From the NCBI RefSeq assembly GCF_947179165.1, contig NC_077243.1, positions 32,440,001 to 32,504,000 on the forward strand: a DNA stretch of 64,000 nucleotides, written 5' to 3'. This stretch comes from Solanum dulcamara (taxonomy: Eukaryota; Streptophyta; Magnoliopsida; Solanales; Solanaceae). Each line of letters starts with the position of its first letter. Position 1 is the first letter of the stretch. The notes beneath the pieces are model-generated. The model was not told the origin of the DNA. It worked only from the letters and a program-made list of their open reading frames with translations, and made no database searches. Below, piece after piece: positions 12,366 to 23,649 of this stretch. Made by a program: the position numbers and the translations under genes.

Positions 12366-14884
12366 TGTCACGCCCCGAGAGGGTACCCTAGGCGTGGCCG
12401 GCACTCAGAAACCATCTCTGGCCTCTGAGAGAACCACTTGGTCTCATCACTTATTCGTTCATCAGTGGAAGACTTAATAAGAATACTTATATGGGCTCTC
12501 CATTAACAACATCTAATGAAAGAAGAAGTTTTTTTTTTTGAAGAAGTAGTTTCAAAGGAGAACTACTCCAATTACATCATTAAACTCTGTCTATGAAGCC
12601 TCTAATACTCTTAGATGGTGCCAATGACATGTCCATGGCTACCTTAAAATAAACATAATACTCAACAATGATTAAAGGATAAAGAGTTCCTCCGAATATA
12701 AGAAGGACTCACCAAATAGCTGAAAAATAATGATCTTCAACGAAGCGCCTGTTGAGGATCTCTAACACCTGTATCTGCATTATAAAATAATGCAGGTCGA
12801 ATGACGTCAGTACGTGGAATGTACGAGTATGTAAAATGGCAGGAAGGTAAGAACAAATATCAAGAAACTCCTCTCAAGAAAACTCAGCTCAGAACTCAAC
12901 ATCATCTCAACATCAATATGTAATGCAAGTTTAAAATATAATAATAAAAATAATAGTAACAAGCAATGCTTACTCAATTGGGAGTTTCTCTAACCGACAA
13001 CCATCACTTATGAGCTAGCGATGATACAACGAAGCGATGTCGTTGCCACATCCATCCAATGCCTTGCCAGGGTAAAGGACATCACCATCTTGGATCCAAT
13101 CATCAAAGTCCTCTTTTTGGGACTTAAGAGGCATAGCCTCCATCCTACGCTGGCTACGTAGTTCTGGGGTTTGAGTCAATTAAACTCTTACCCAACTCGG
13201 TGCTTAATACTACTCCCAAAATATGTGCTCATATTAACCTCATCATCTAGTCTCATTGGACTTTAATTTAAATCATCAAACTCATCTCATTACCTCTTCA
13301 TCAATCATTATACTTCAAAAACATCATTTACATCTCATCAAAACATCTTGCTCAAAACATCATTTAATCCAAAGAATCAAATTCATTTAAACTCAATTCT
13401 TTTGCTCTTTCAAAACTCAATAAAATACATATATAGTATTAATTCAAATCACTCTTTTTGTCAATGAATATTAAAAGCTAACATCCTTACTCAAAACATG
13501 TATAAAAATATTCATGAACATCAAATCAATTAGGGTTCATGGGAAAGTAGCCATGAACAATAATTCCAATAATATGAGAGACAAAAATAATAATAATCTC
13601 AATGCATAAATATATCTAACTCAATAGAAGAAGAATTAATTCATTTAGAATTTAAGATTTGGATAAACCTCAACTATAACTCAATTATAATGAATTTAAA
13701 TATTGGACGCATGGACGAACTCAATCCAATGCTATGAAAGTCTTACATACCTTAAATCGGAAGCTTTACTTCGAATTGGAACACTCTTGGATTCCTAGCC
13801 TTTTTTTCTCGCCGGTTTGTTTTATGTACTATCCGGAGTATAAGAATCACCGGAGTAGTATTTTTATACTACTAAAACTAAAACTATATTTGAGAAGGAG
13901 TAAAGAAGTATATAGAGAGAAGAGTTGCTTAAGAAAGCTTGGTGAATAAAATGAGGAGATAAGGTGGATATTTATAGGTGTGGAGGAGGGACCTAACAAT
14001 AAATAAACATAATCATAAAGGACGATCTTGAAAATTCAATGAAGAATTTTGATGTCATGGATGATGTCAAATGGTTCTAGATCTTTGTATGGTAGGTGAG
14101 ATGAAATATCTTTTAACGGAATATCCATTTTCGAAGCTGCGTTTGAATAAGATAAATTCCTTATTAGGATTTGGTGTCTTCATAAGAATTGTAGATATAG
14201 AAGTCTAGTTTCAGTTAGTTCAAGAATCATCCAATTTGGAGCATTCTACATCGAGATATGAATTTTATTCTACAAACACTCCATTCTGTCACAGCACTAT
14301 GTCTTGCAAAGATTAATTTATTTGATCTACTTAAACTCCGAATCGTAAGATATGTTCTTCATGAAAGTTGTAGGTAATGATGTTGTGGTTACTCAGAAAT
14401 TTGAATCACCTAATTTGGACCATCCTATAAAAAGTCATGCCCAAATTACTTTAGGCATGAGAGAACATGATCAAAATACTTTAGAACATGATCAAAATAC
14501 TTTAGAACATGATCAAAATACTTTAGGCATGAGAGAGCATGATCAAAATACTTTTAGAAATGATCAAAATACTTTAGGCATGTGAGAACATGATCAAAAT
14601 ACTTTTAGAACATGATCAAAATACTTTAGAACATGATCAAAATCTTTTCATGCCTTCATATAAGGATTTTTGATAACTCAACAATTTAATGCATTTAAGA
14701 GCCAATATAAATTAATATAAGATAGGTAATTAAACTTCAAATATTTAATAATCTATGCATTTGAAATCATGATATGAAAATCCATAAAGTTTCATGCTTG
14801 AATTAAATAGAAAATTTTGATAATTCATTTGGACTTCATGAATGAAAGAATCCATGAATCAATAACATTTTAAGGGGTGTTACA
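12366..14884 (-). mobile_element. Solo LTR B, inverted relative of solo LTR A (2.5 kb)
   Basis: On the plus strand it begins TGTCACGCCCC and ends GGGGTGTTACA. The 5-bp target duplication ggtgg lies at 12361-12365 and 14885-14889, and the empty site gatggtggatccctc is present in the Ogre 3' LTR near 33060. It is the reverse-complement relative of solo LTR A over most of its length. The inverted TATA box (tatttata) is at 13969-13976. It is about 415 bp longer than A because of extra sequence near its right end (about 14445-14870). Confidence 0.92.
14455..14645. repeat. Short tandem repeat in solo LTR B
   Basis: About eight degenerate copies of a unit of roughly 21 bases built on gaacatgatcaaaatacttt, some extended by ggcatgaga. 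Solo LTR A has no such array. The open frame across it (14352-14585) is a by-product of the repeat. Confidence 0.85.
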
Positions 14885-15104
14885 GGTGGGTCCCTCTAGG
14901 CATAACTTTTGACTTTTAAAACATCTTTTTGAATAAATTTGGGATCAAATCTAAAAAGAAGATGTGGTTTGATTTTGTGGACCGGATTTGAAAACTTGGT
15001 CATCTCTTTTGAAATGTATTATGACTTATTTGGCTGAGGTTTGAATTAAAATTGTCCAGTTGTCTTTGTTGAATTTACTGTCTTTTATTGTCCATTAATT
15101 TATC

Positions 15105-15111
15105 TATATAA
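15105..15111 (+). promoter_or_regulatory. TATA box of the Ogre 5' LTR
   Basis: TATATAA in the context tctatataagaggga is identical in the 3' LTR (33283-33289) and sits above a purine-rich stretch where transcription would begin about 30 bases downstream. This places the U3/R border near 15135. All three insertions in this LTR lie upstream, in U3. Inferred from sequence only. Confidence 0.6.
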
Positions 15112-15959
15112 GAGGGAGGAGACAGACACAAAGAAGGACAGAAAGACGGACACAGAGGAAAAATACAGAGAGTAGTGAAACAAAAGAAAAAAATATATTT
15201 TACTTTACACCCAAAACGAAAACAAAAGAATATATTTCTTGCATACGTTAATATTCTAGTTCTAGTGTTTAGCATTGGGGTTCGGATTTCTATTTACTTA
15301 TTCTTCTTAACTAAAGTATCCAGGTTAGTTTCAACTTTTCTTTATATGTTGGTTTATTATTTTTAAAATAGTTTTACCTTGTTTGTTTGTTCTTTTGAAA
15401 TATAATTATAATCATGATGTATCCATATATTATTCGTACACCACTCGTATCTTCTTCATAGTTTAGCAGGATTTGAACTTCAAAGTTCGAGACGCGAAGA
15501 GTTCGCTTGGGTCGGAGAAGGTACTACTTTGTTTTTATGTCTTTGTTTATTCATATTATTTTTTATTTACTTTTTATTTAAGTTGTAATAAATTTGTAAA
15601 TACTATATAATGAAATTACTTGGGGAACTACTTAAGAGAGGGGAGGGATTTATGTGTTATATGGTTTATTATCCGTATTTACTTATTAGATTTGTTGTTA
15701 AAATAATTGTCTATCTATATCATCTTAAGAATGTTAGGCTAATTAATTAACCATCAACATGCACTTAAAAGTATTTGAATCTGGATTTTGCTTAAATATC
15801 CGTAATCATTTCAATATGTTTGTATGTATTTAATTTAGACTTCTTTGAACATCTGCGTAATATAGATTTAACAAATTATTTTTGTCTTAGTGAAGTTAAT
15901 CTCTCATAATGTTATAAAATACTTGTTCAAGGATCAATTTTGTAGTACAATTTGTCTTT

Positions 15960-16740
15960 TAGATATCATATCTATAGGCCTCTACTGATTAATTTTTAGC
16001 ATACAAATTTATATAACTACCAGGTCAATAGGATCGAATAGATAAATTTCTATATTAATTCTTATTGAAATCATATTACAATTTCTAATTGAGCTAGATG
16101 TCATATTAATAAATAATTTTCAGCATGTAAGCTTACGTAGCTATCATGTTCAAGATTTAATAAAATATCGCTTCTATGCTATAACAATCATGCCTATAGG
16201 AATTGTATAATAATCCCAATAAGTTAAATATTTGGTATCATATCTATAAGCCTTATTAATATTTTCAGCATGTTATTTGGTTGTAAGGAATACTTTTACG
16301 ATGTTATTTTTTTTTACATAGAAATCATGTATGTAGGTTTTATGTAATAATTTTAACATACCATTTTGTATAGACATCATGTCCATAGGATTTATAATTT
16401 TAATATATCATGTCTATATTTTTTAATTAATATTTTTAACATGCTAATCCTTTAGAAATCACGTGCATAGGATTTTATGTTAAATATCATATAGTGAATC
16501 ATGTTTATAGGATTTAACAAATATTTAAGTATTTATAGTGTTATGGGCCTTATTGAATATTTTTTTAAGCTCGTTATATGTATGTAATGAATATTGGCAA
16601 AATATTATTAGGTAGTTTCAATATGAAATAATTCCTAGCTTGAAAGCATGCCATTGGGGTATAGAAATTGTAAGTAGGTTTTAATAAATATTTTGGTATG
16701 TCATAAAGAGATCATGTTAATAGGATTTTATAAACACTAT
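15960..16740. repeat. Degenerate tandem array in the Ogre 5' LTR
   Basis: A motif close to aatcatgtctataggatttt recurs about nine times at roughly 50-100-base spacing, often followed by aaatatt and a catgtta-like segment. The corresponding region of the 3' LTR has more units, so the two LTRs differ in repeat number. Confidence 0.65.
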
Positions 16741-17581
16741 TAGTTAATAGCTAAAATTGTTAAGCATGCTTTCTCTTATTACGATCACCTTTTTAATCGA
16801 AATTATCCTCATATGTCTAAATAATAAAGTTTGCCTCCATGTTATTCAAGTTCTATATTTATGATACATACGTCTGATTGTGTACGGATATATGGTAATT
16901 TTTATGACTTTTCACTATTTATCCGTGTTTTCAAGCATGCTAATTAATTAATTAATCTAGAGGCTTATTTGAGATTTTATATGCTAACTGCTCGTTCTAT
17001 CTATTTTGTTTGACGATGTGTCTAATTAGGATGCCTATATTTTCTTTAGTCTAATACCTATCCTAATAGTACATCCAATGCCTATATTTATCCTCTATTA
17101 ATTCTAACATTAATTGTTTAGTTTAGCTTAATTAAATCCCTTGAAGAGAAACTATTTTTTATGATCGTTTGTTTTATTTAAATAATTTATTTAAATTATC
17201 CCTCTTTTATTTAATCATTTTTATACCAAGTCTATTACTCTTATAAATTATCCTAAATGTTTTAAAATTTATATTTCGTTCAAATTGTTTAATGCTTCGA
17301 TTATTGTTAAAATATATTTTGCAAAGTTAGTCAAATAATTTATAAATCATCGGACAACCGCATGTTAGAGGCTATTTTAAGTGCTAAAACCTTCTTAAAA
17401 TAGTAATACGAACCTCGTACCTTTTTCTCTAAATTTTTAAGACTTAAATCTGTTAGGGTCTTTTTAATTAAGTTTTCTTAATTTCTTTAAAAAATTAAGT
17501 GTTGACTCTTCTTTTCTAAAATTGATTTTTTCTCTAAAAAGTTAAAATTAATTTAAAACCATTTTTCCGACATAATAGAAA

Positions 17582-17599
17582 TGGCGACTCTGCTGGGGA
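17582..17599 (+). other. Ogre primer-binding site
   Basis: TGGCGACTCTGCTGGGGA lies four bases after the LTR end. It starts TGG, as expected for pairing with a tRNA CCA end. As I recall, Ogre elements use tRNA-Arg with a closely similar site; the pairing was not computed here. Confidence 0.8.
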
Positions 17600-18203
17600 G
17601 TAATTAGGTTCTAACCATTAGATTTGACTAACCTACTTGACTAACTATTCGGGAATTTAATAATTAGTAATTTACTTTCTTTATTTGCACCTTAAATGTT
17701 TAAATTATAAATTACTTTCTTTATTTGCGCCTTATATGTTTAAAATTACGAATATTGTACTGTCATCGAATGCATAACATACTTCTGCCACTTGGCATCA
17801 TTTTTTCCCCCTTACTTAAATGCTGGTTGTGCGGGTCGCAACCATTGAATCCAAATGTTCTTAGGGGGTACCCTGGCGAAATGAGTTGGCCACTGGATGG
17901 TCAACGGTCGCTAACTTCTTGCAGCCCGAGTTGTCCGCTTGGATTACCGGTATACTAAAATAATGCCACTCTTAGTCAACCTAGCGAAGTGCATTACCAA
18001 AATCTTGATTAGCACATTGGACTAAGTTGACCCAACACCCAAGGCGTGTTGGGCCCATTAGAAAGACCACCCTGAGTCCAAAAGGGACACGACCCACTTG
18101 GACACTCATACTTATGTGCTTAATTTGAAGGATGTATACACTGTTGGACAAACCATTGTGCCTATGGGTTTGGTTTTTTTTATATACTTTTTATGTTTTG
18201 TAG
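17600..18203 (+). other. Ogre 5' untranslated leader
   Basis: Six hundred bases between the primer site and the ORF1 start. Short frames here (for example 17725-17958) have no recognisable family; this is taken as leader RNA sequence. Confidence 0.55.
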
Positions 18204-19544
18204 ATGGCTAGAAGATTTTTGAGTTTTGGCATGGTCACCAAAACCCCCGAACTTCTCGAATTTGGTGGGGTAATCTTAGCCCTTATCTACAAACTCAAGT
18301 TACAACCCACCTAGGGCATCTCCTGTCAATCATGCAACTCCAAGCATGACCTGAGTTTATTGAGTTTATTACTCGATTTTGGGATAGCGAAAAAATGGTT
18401 TTTTGATTCGGGGATGTTGAAATAACACCAACTATCAAAGAGATTCATGATTGCCTAGAAACCATTGGAATGTATAATAAACGAAAGCATAACCCTGACC
18501 ATCACATTTTGATACCGGATAGGCCAACTAATATTGAAATGAAGAATATGCTTCTATTGGTAAATGCGGATTGGTTAGACACACCAAATATTCCATTTAT
18601 GAAGTTTTTTGAATGTGGGGACATCAAAGCTACTATAGGGGGTTTCCAATGATTTTCACGATCACACCACATGGATGTCCAAACATCTGGCTAAAAAATC
18701 AGAGGAGGGTCCACAAGCTTTGGGAAAGAAGGACGAGACGGACGATATTCATCAACATGAATTCATTTTGAGTCTCTTAAGTTTCAAGATTCAAAAAAAA
18801 GAGAAGGATGGGCTAAAGTTCTTTACGATTAGAAGGAAAGTGACATTCATTGGATGTTTGAAGACTTTAGATCTGAAAAATAGAAATTCGGGGACCTCGA
18901 TATCCTTTTTTGGTCCTTGTGGACATTAGGGGAATACGACCTTATAGTCCCACCATAGTTATGCGACAGTTCAGGATGAAGCAAATCATACCCTAACGAG
19001 GGCACACCGACCAATATATCATCGATTATGACGATCTGATATAGTACCCTATGCTAAAGAAATCCTTAAAGAGTGGGCCGGTTGTATTTATTTAAAAAAG
19101 AGCATAACTGAAAATAGATATGAAGCTGGGTACAACGAGGAATACAAAGCATGGTTAGTAATAAATTTTCAAGGTACACTAAAACTGAGACCGTATGAGG
19201 GTCCTCAAATTGAAGATGTTCATACAAGGCTTCAAATGCAGGCTCACCTTTTCCAACAAAAGTTTCAACATAGGGAATGAGATTTCCAACGTATGGAACA
19301 AGAGTTCTGCCAGAGGGAGTATGAGAGTCAAAGGTCCTTAACTCTCGCGACATAAGAGCTAGCTAATTCGAGAGCATCATTAGCATAGGTGGACTTGATC
19401 TTAGATGATCAACTCGCCAGTTTCAAACAATTATCGATGCCTGATAGAGCCTTATTGGCTGAGCCTTACTTATTGATCCTCAAGCACATTATTCGAGAGG
19501 AAACAGAGAAAGCAAGAAGAAGAGCAGGACCTTCCACTTTTTAG
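18204..19544 (+). pseudogene. Ogre ORF1 (extra ORF upstream of gag), broken
   Basis: Ogre elements carry an additional ORF of unknown function before gag. The start is taken at ATG 18204 (MARRFLSFGMVTKTPELLEF). The first segment stops near 18312. A conserved block follows in another frame at 18470-18652 (HHILIPDRPTNIEMKNMLLL, then VNADWLDTPNIPFMKFFE). Then come a segment at about 18660-18929 and a C-terminal part (about 19030-19350) with KEILKEWAGCIYLKK and a glutamine/glutamate-rich stretch suggesting a coiled coil. The end is the TAG at 19542. At least four frameshifts or stops interrupt it. Position and the conserved blocks fit Ogre ORF1; the biochemical role is not known to me. Confidence 0.75.
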
Positions 19545-19990
19545 TTTGTCGTCTTTCTTGGCGTTGTATTGGTTTCTTTTGTATTGGAATTTTCTCTTCC
19601 CTAAAGTGTACCCCCTCGCTCGATTTTGTAATGTCTTATTTATTTATGAATGAAATCTTATTTTTTGGGGGCAATGGAATGTGTTCAAATGGCGTACTAT
19701 ATCCTTCAAAACGCTAGGCCTACCCTTGGCATAAAAGGGTCACATAATTGTTTAGGAAGTGCAATAACTGTTTATGTGCCTTATGTGTTTATTTATCTCA
19801 TTATATGTAATATTTTGCATTACATGTTATGAACAAAGAATAACATATTTGTTTTTGAGTTGTTTTTCTCTTATCTAGTTATTTAGAATTGATCTATGTT
19901 GACAAACTGATCGAGCATCCTTATTTCACGAGATAAAAAACTTTCAAAGATTCCTTCTTTGATCAAAATCTGTTAGTAGAGAAAAGGAAA
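19545..19990 (+). other. Spacer between Ogre ORF1 and gag
   Basis: About 450 bases with no coding family recognised; the short frame at 19650-19832 has no support. Confidence 0.5.
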
Positions 19991-21650
19991 ATGACTGGAA
20001 ATAATGAGAAAACTGGCAAGCCCTGTCATCACTGAACCGAATAAGCTGATTTCACAGTTGGTACAACATATCACCGAGATGAGAGTGGAGATACAGAAAA
20101 ACCAAGAATTGTCAAATCTGGCTATCATCGCCAACACGCTAGTTCTAGGTGAAGGAAGGCCTCCACTCTATTTCCCTCCTCCAATTTCAAGTATGGAACA
20201 CATTCCAAAACCATCCTCAAACCCCGCTCAAAATCCCTCCATTGTTGACCTCACTGCCTCAAATCCCCATCATGCTTCCGCTTCCTACCAAATGCCATTT
20301 TACCCCCCAAATAACAACCCTCAAACCTTCCTTCCTCATCAAAGTGCCAATCCGCAAGTTTGTCCTCCCTCGTAAAGACAAGACGTTAATAATCCACATA
20401 CCTTTCCCCATCACCAAAATTAGTATACTAACCTTTTGACATTTCCCCAAAATTACCAAGATCCTCATATTACAAAAAATCCCCCCATTATACCGCCTCT
20501 ACCTCAAAAGACAACCTTTCAAATTCCAATATCAAATGAACCCTATGCAGATAGTTCCGAATTTGATCACTATGAGGAAAAATAAAAGAGAGTGGGGGAC
20601 AAAGGAACAGACAACCAAGTTGGATATGAAAGAGGAGATCATGAAAGCTATGAAGGAGTTTCATTACGCGTTGGATATTATAGGATTAAATTATGAAGAT
20701 TTGTGTATCCACCCGAATTTGGACATTCCAGAGGGTTTCAAAGTGCAAAAAATTGACACTTTCGGAGGAACAGGAAATCCTTTGGCACATCTAAGAGCAT
20801 ATTGTGATCAACTAGTAGGAGTTGGAAAGAACGAAGCTTTGGTAATGCGGCTCTTTAGCCGAAGTTTAAGTGGGGAGGCGTTGGAATGGTTCACCTCCCA
20901 AGAAATGAAACAATGGTCTAATTAGAATGTATTGGCCAAAGATTTTATCGAGAGGTTTGCTTACAATGTGGAGATTGTTCCTGACCGCTATTCTTTGGAG
21001 AAAATCAAGCAAAATTCCACTGAAAGCTATTGTGAGTATACATATAGATGGAGGAAAGAGGCCACCAGAGTTCGACCTCCCATGATAGAGAAAAAGATTG
21101 TTGAAGTATTTGTACGCATGCAGAAGCCCGAATATTATGAAAGATTAATGTTGCTCGTTGGAGAAAAATTTGTCGAGATAGTCAAGGTAGGGGAGACTAT
21201 CGAGGATGGGCTCAAGACCGAAAATGTAGCCCATGTATCCTCCTCAACTGGATCTTCGAGACTGTTAAAGAAGAAAAGAGATGATGTATCTGTCATCTCC
21301 TACACGCCCTAAGAGAAGAGATTCGCCAACAGTAACCCCAGGAAGTATGCGCCTTTCAAGGCCTATCCGTGAGATCCACAAAGTTTATATCAAGTTTACT
21401 ACACTCAATCGAATTACCAAACCCTACCTTCCAATTACCAAACTCCATACCCAAATTACCAAGTCCCGCCTCAAAGTTATCAAACCCTACCTTCTAATTA
21501 CCCAGCTCCACACTACCAAACTACAAAACTCCACAACCAAATTACCAAACCCAACCGTATCCAAGATTCCGAACTCCCACACCTTTCTGCCAAAATCATC
21601 CGAGTTATCGTCATGTACCCCCACCCTCATAAAATAACTACAACCTTTCT
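19991..21650 (+). pseudogene. Ogre gag, broken
   Basis: Gag packages element RNA into virus-like particles. The likely start is ATG 19991, but the conserved frame (PNKLISQLVQHITEMRVEIQ) is at 20004, one base out of frame. After a proline-rich stretch (about 20160-20375) and a frame change, the core runs 20536-20922 with FKVQKIDTFGGTGNPLAHLR, a typical gag capsid segment. It then meets a TAG at 20923 and continues in the same frame at 20932-21312 (KDFIERFAYNVEIVPDRYSL, ESYCEYTYRWRKEATRVRPP). The tail (about 21390-21600) is a low-complexity run of NYQ/PYP-type repeats. No CCHC zinc knuckle is evident. Confidence 0.82.
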
Positions 21651-22149
21651 CAACCCAATTTTGAAAATAAGCCTGCTAGGACTTTTACTCCTCTGGTGGA
21701 AAGTCGAACTAAGTTGTTTGAAAGATTGAGAGATGCAGGCATTATTCATCCTATTGCACCTAAATCGACTGATACAAGCTCTAGATTCTTCAGAGCTGAT
21801 AGAATATTTGCATATCATTCCAATAGTGTCGGACATGGTACTGAAACTTGTTTCAATTTGAAGCATAATATTTAGGATTTGATTAATCTTAATGTCGTCA
21901 CTCTCCAAACCGCTGCTCCTATTTTCAATAGTAATCCTTTGCCGAATCATGGCAGGGTTAATATCAATATGGTTGAGATGGAAGAATATTGGTGTTTAGC
22001 AAAGGGCTGTGGCTTCACTGAACATAAGTGAGAAATTGGAATTTGTGGTTCTGACACCTCAAAAAGTTGTTGCTTTGGGCTGAGAGAAATTCCTAACCAA
22101 AAATTGTTCGTGATCGAGACTGCAATAACTTAGGGAATGACATGGTATG

Positions 22150-23385
22150 GTAGGTGTTACACCCAGAAGAATTGACTCAAGTATGGCATAAGAGAGACCA
22201 ACAAAAGAGACCAATCAATGAAGCTGAAGAGTTTTGGCAGAAGATGCAGCCAAAAGAGTATTCTATAGTGAAACACCTGGAGAAAGAACCTACCTAAATC
22301 TCAGTGTGGGCATTGTTGATGAGCTCACAACAGCACAGACATGCTTTGATAAAATCTTTGGATGACACTTACATACCTGTGGGTACAGATGGAGATAATT
22401 TGGATGCTATGGTGAGTCGAGTTGTTCAAGGACACCGCATCAATTTTAACGATGAAGAGTTGCCTCTTGAAAGTGTGATGCATAACAAAGCTCTTTATGT
22501 CACTATTATGTTTTGGGATAAGATCATGAATCGTGTATTGATCGATGCTGGATCGGGTCTTAACATTTGTCCTTTGTCGACTCTCAAATAATTGAACTTT
22601 GATTTGGGAAAAGTTTGACAGAACCAAGTTAAGGTTAGAGCTTTCGATGGGAGTCAAAGAGATACATTAGGATCTATGAACTTGGGTATTCAGGTAGGTC
22701 TTGTTGATTTTGTTGTAGATTTCTAGGTGATGGACATCACCACTAGCTACAACCTACTATTAGGAAGACCATATATCCATTTGGCTAGAGCCGTGCCCTC
22801 TACTCTCCATCAGATGATAAAGTTTATGAAGAATAACCGTGAGGTGGTTATTTATGGTAAATAAAGTCATTCAAACAGTTGCACACCAATTGTTGATGAT
22901 ATTACTAGAGGTACCAACTTCTACACAGTGGAGATGGTAAATGCCACTGGCGATGATTTATCCCCACAACCTCCTATGCCTTCTGTTTATAAAATGATAG
23001 CCACTGTCATGCTCCAAAGAGGTTTTGAGCCAGGATTTGGATTGGGAAAACACCTCTAAGGAATCATCGAGCCTATTTAGATTCACGATAGAGGATTGAA
23101 GTATGGTTTAGGATATGTCCCCACAGAAAATGACGAGATAGATGTGACAAGCAGGAGTGTTGTTCGGGTGTTGGCTAGGCCAATACCTCACTTGTATCTG
23201 TCATTTCCCATTTGGGAACATGTGAACGATAGTGGTCTTGTGGAAGGAATCTAGATTCTTTTTGAGGAAGTTGACACAATCTTGGAGGAAGAAATGGGGA
23301 CATCGGGCATCCATGATTTTGAGCTAGAGGAGAAGTTATCTACTTGGACATCCGCACCGCTCTTAGTACCTCACTCGTCTTGATA
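22150..23385 (+). pseudogene. Ogre aspartic protease region with G-patch-like motif, broken
   Basis: The protease processes Gag-Pol. The active-site region reads MNRVLIDAGSGLNICPLSTL (about 22528-22587); the usual triad is D-S/T/G-G, here DAG. Downstream, in a frame with several stops, GFEPGFGLGKHL (about 23023-23058) and GLKYGLGYVP (about 23095-23124) have the glycine spacing of a G-patch, an RNA-binding motif known next to some retroviral and retrotransposon proteases. Frames change near 22590, and stops occur at about 22862, 23058 and 23079. The protease call is firm and the G-patch call moderate. Confidence 0.75.
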
Positions 23386-23649
23386 GATAAAGACATATTA
23401 TCTACTTACTCTTAAATTGGTGGTAGTCCGGAGGAGGCCTGAGACCCATATTTTGTTTGTTTCTATTTGGTTATGCTTTAAATTACCTTTGTGATATTTG
23501 AAAAAAAAGGCAGATTGACCCACATTCATGGCCAAAATTTATATTTATTTTGGTTTAAATGAAGACCTCCTTTATTGTAAAATTTTCTTATTATTTGCTT
23601 ATCGGTCTATATTTTACTTATCTGGCTTTGTTTGCTTATGATTTCAGTA
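23386..23649 (+). other. Probable Ogre intron between protease and RT
   Basis: Coding similarity stops near 23380. It resumes about 23650 with an acidic segment (EIDGDDFEDYDE, 23707-23742) that precedes RT. An acceptor-like ttatgatttcag ends at 23649. The donor is not clear; ggtag near 23423 and ttagtacc near 23363 are candidates. Ogre elements are described as having a spliced intron at this position. The boundaries are inference. Confidence 0.4.

Larger units (their letters stand above)
4351..17577 (+). repeat. Ogre 5' LTR, interrupted three times
   Basis: It is homologous to the 3' LTR at 30860-36333. Insertions are a LINE (4509-8317) and two solo LTRs (10049-12152, 12366-14884). Removing them leaves about 4.8 kb. 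Compared with the 3' copy it also lacks about 100 bp at the LINE site, about 270 bp near 16720, and about 310 bp near 17080. The end is CATAATA where the 3' LTR has CATAACA, so the terminal CA appears mutated to TA. Confidence 0.9.
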
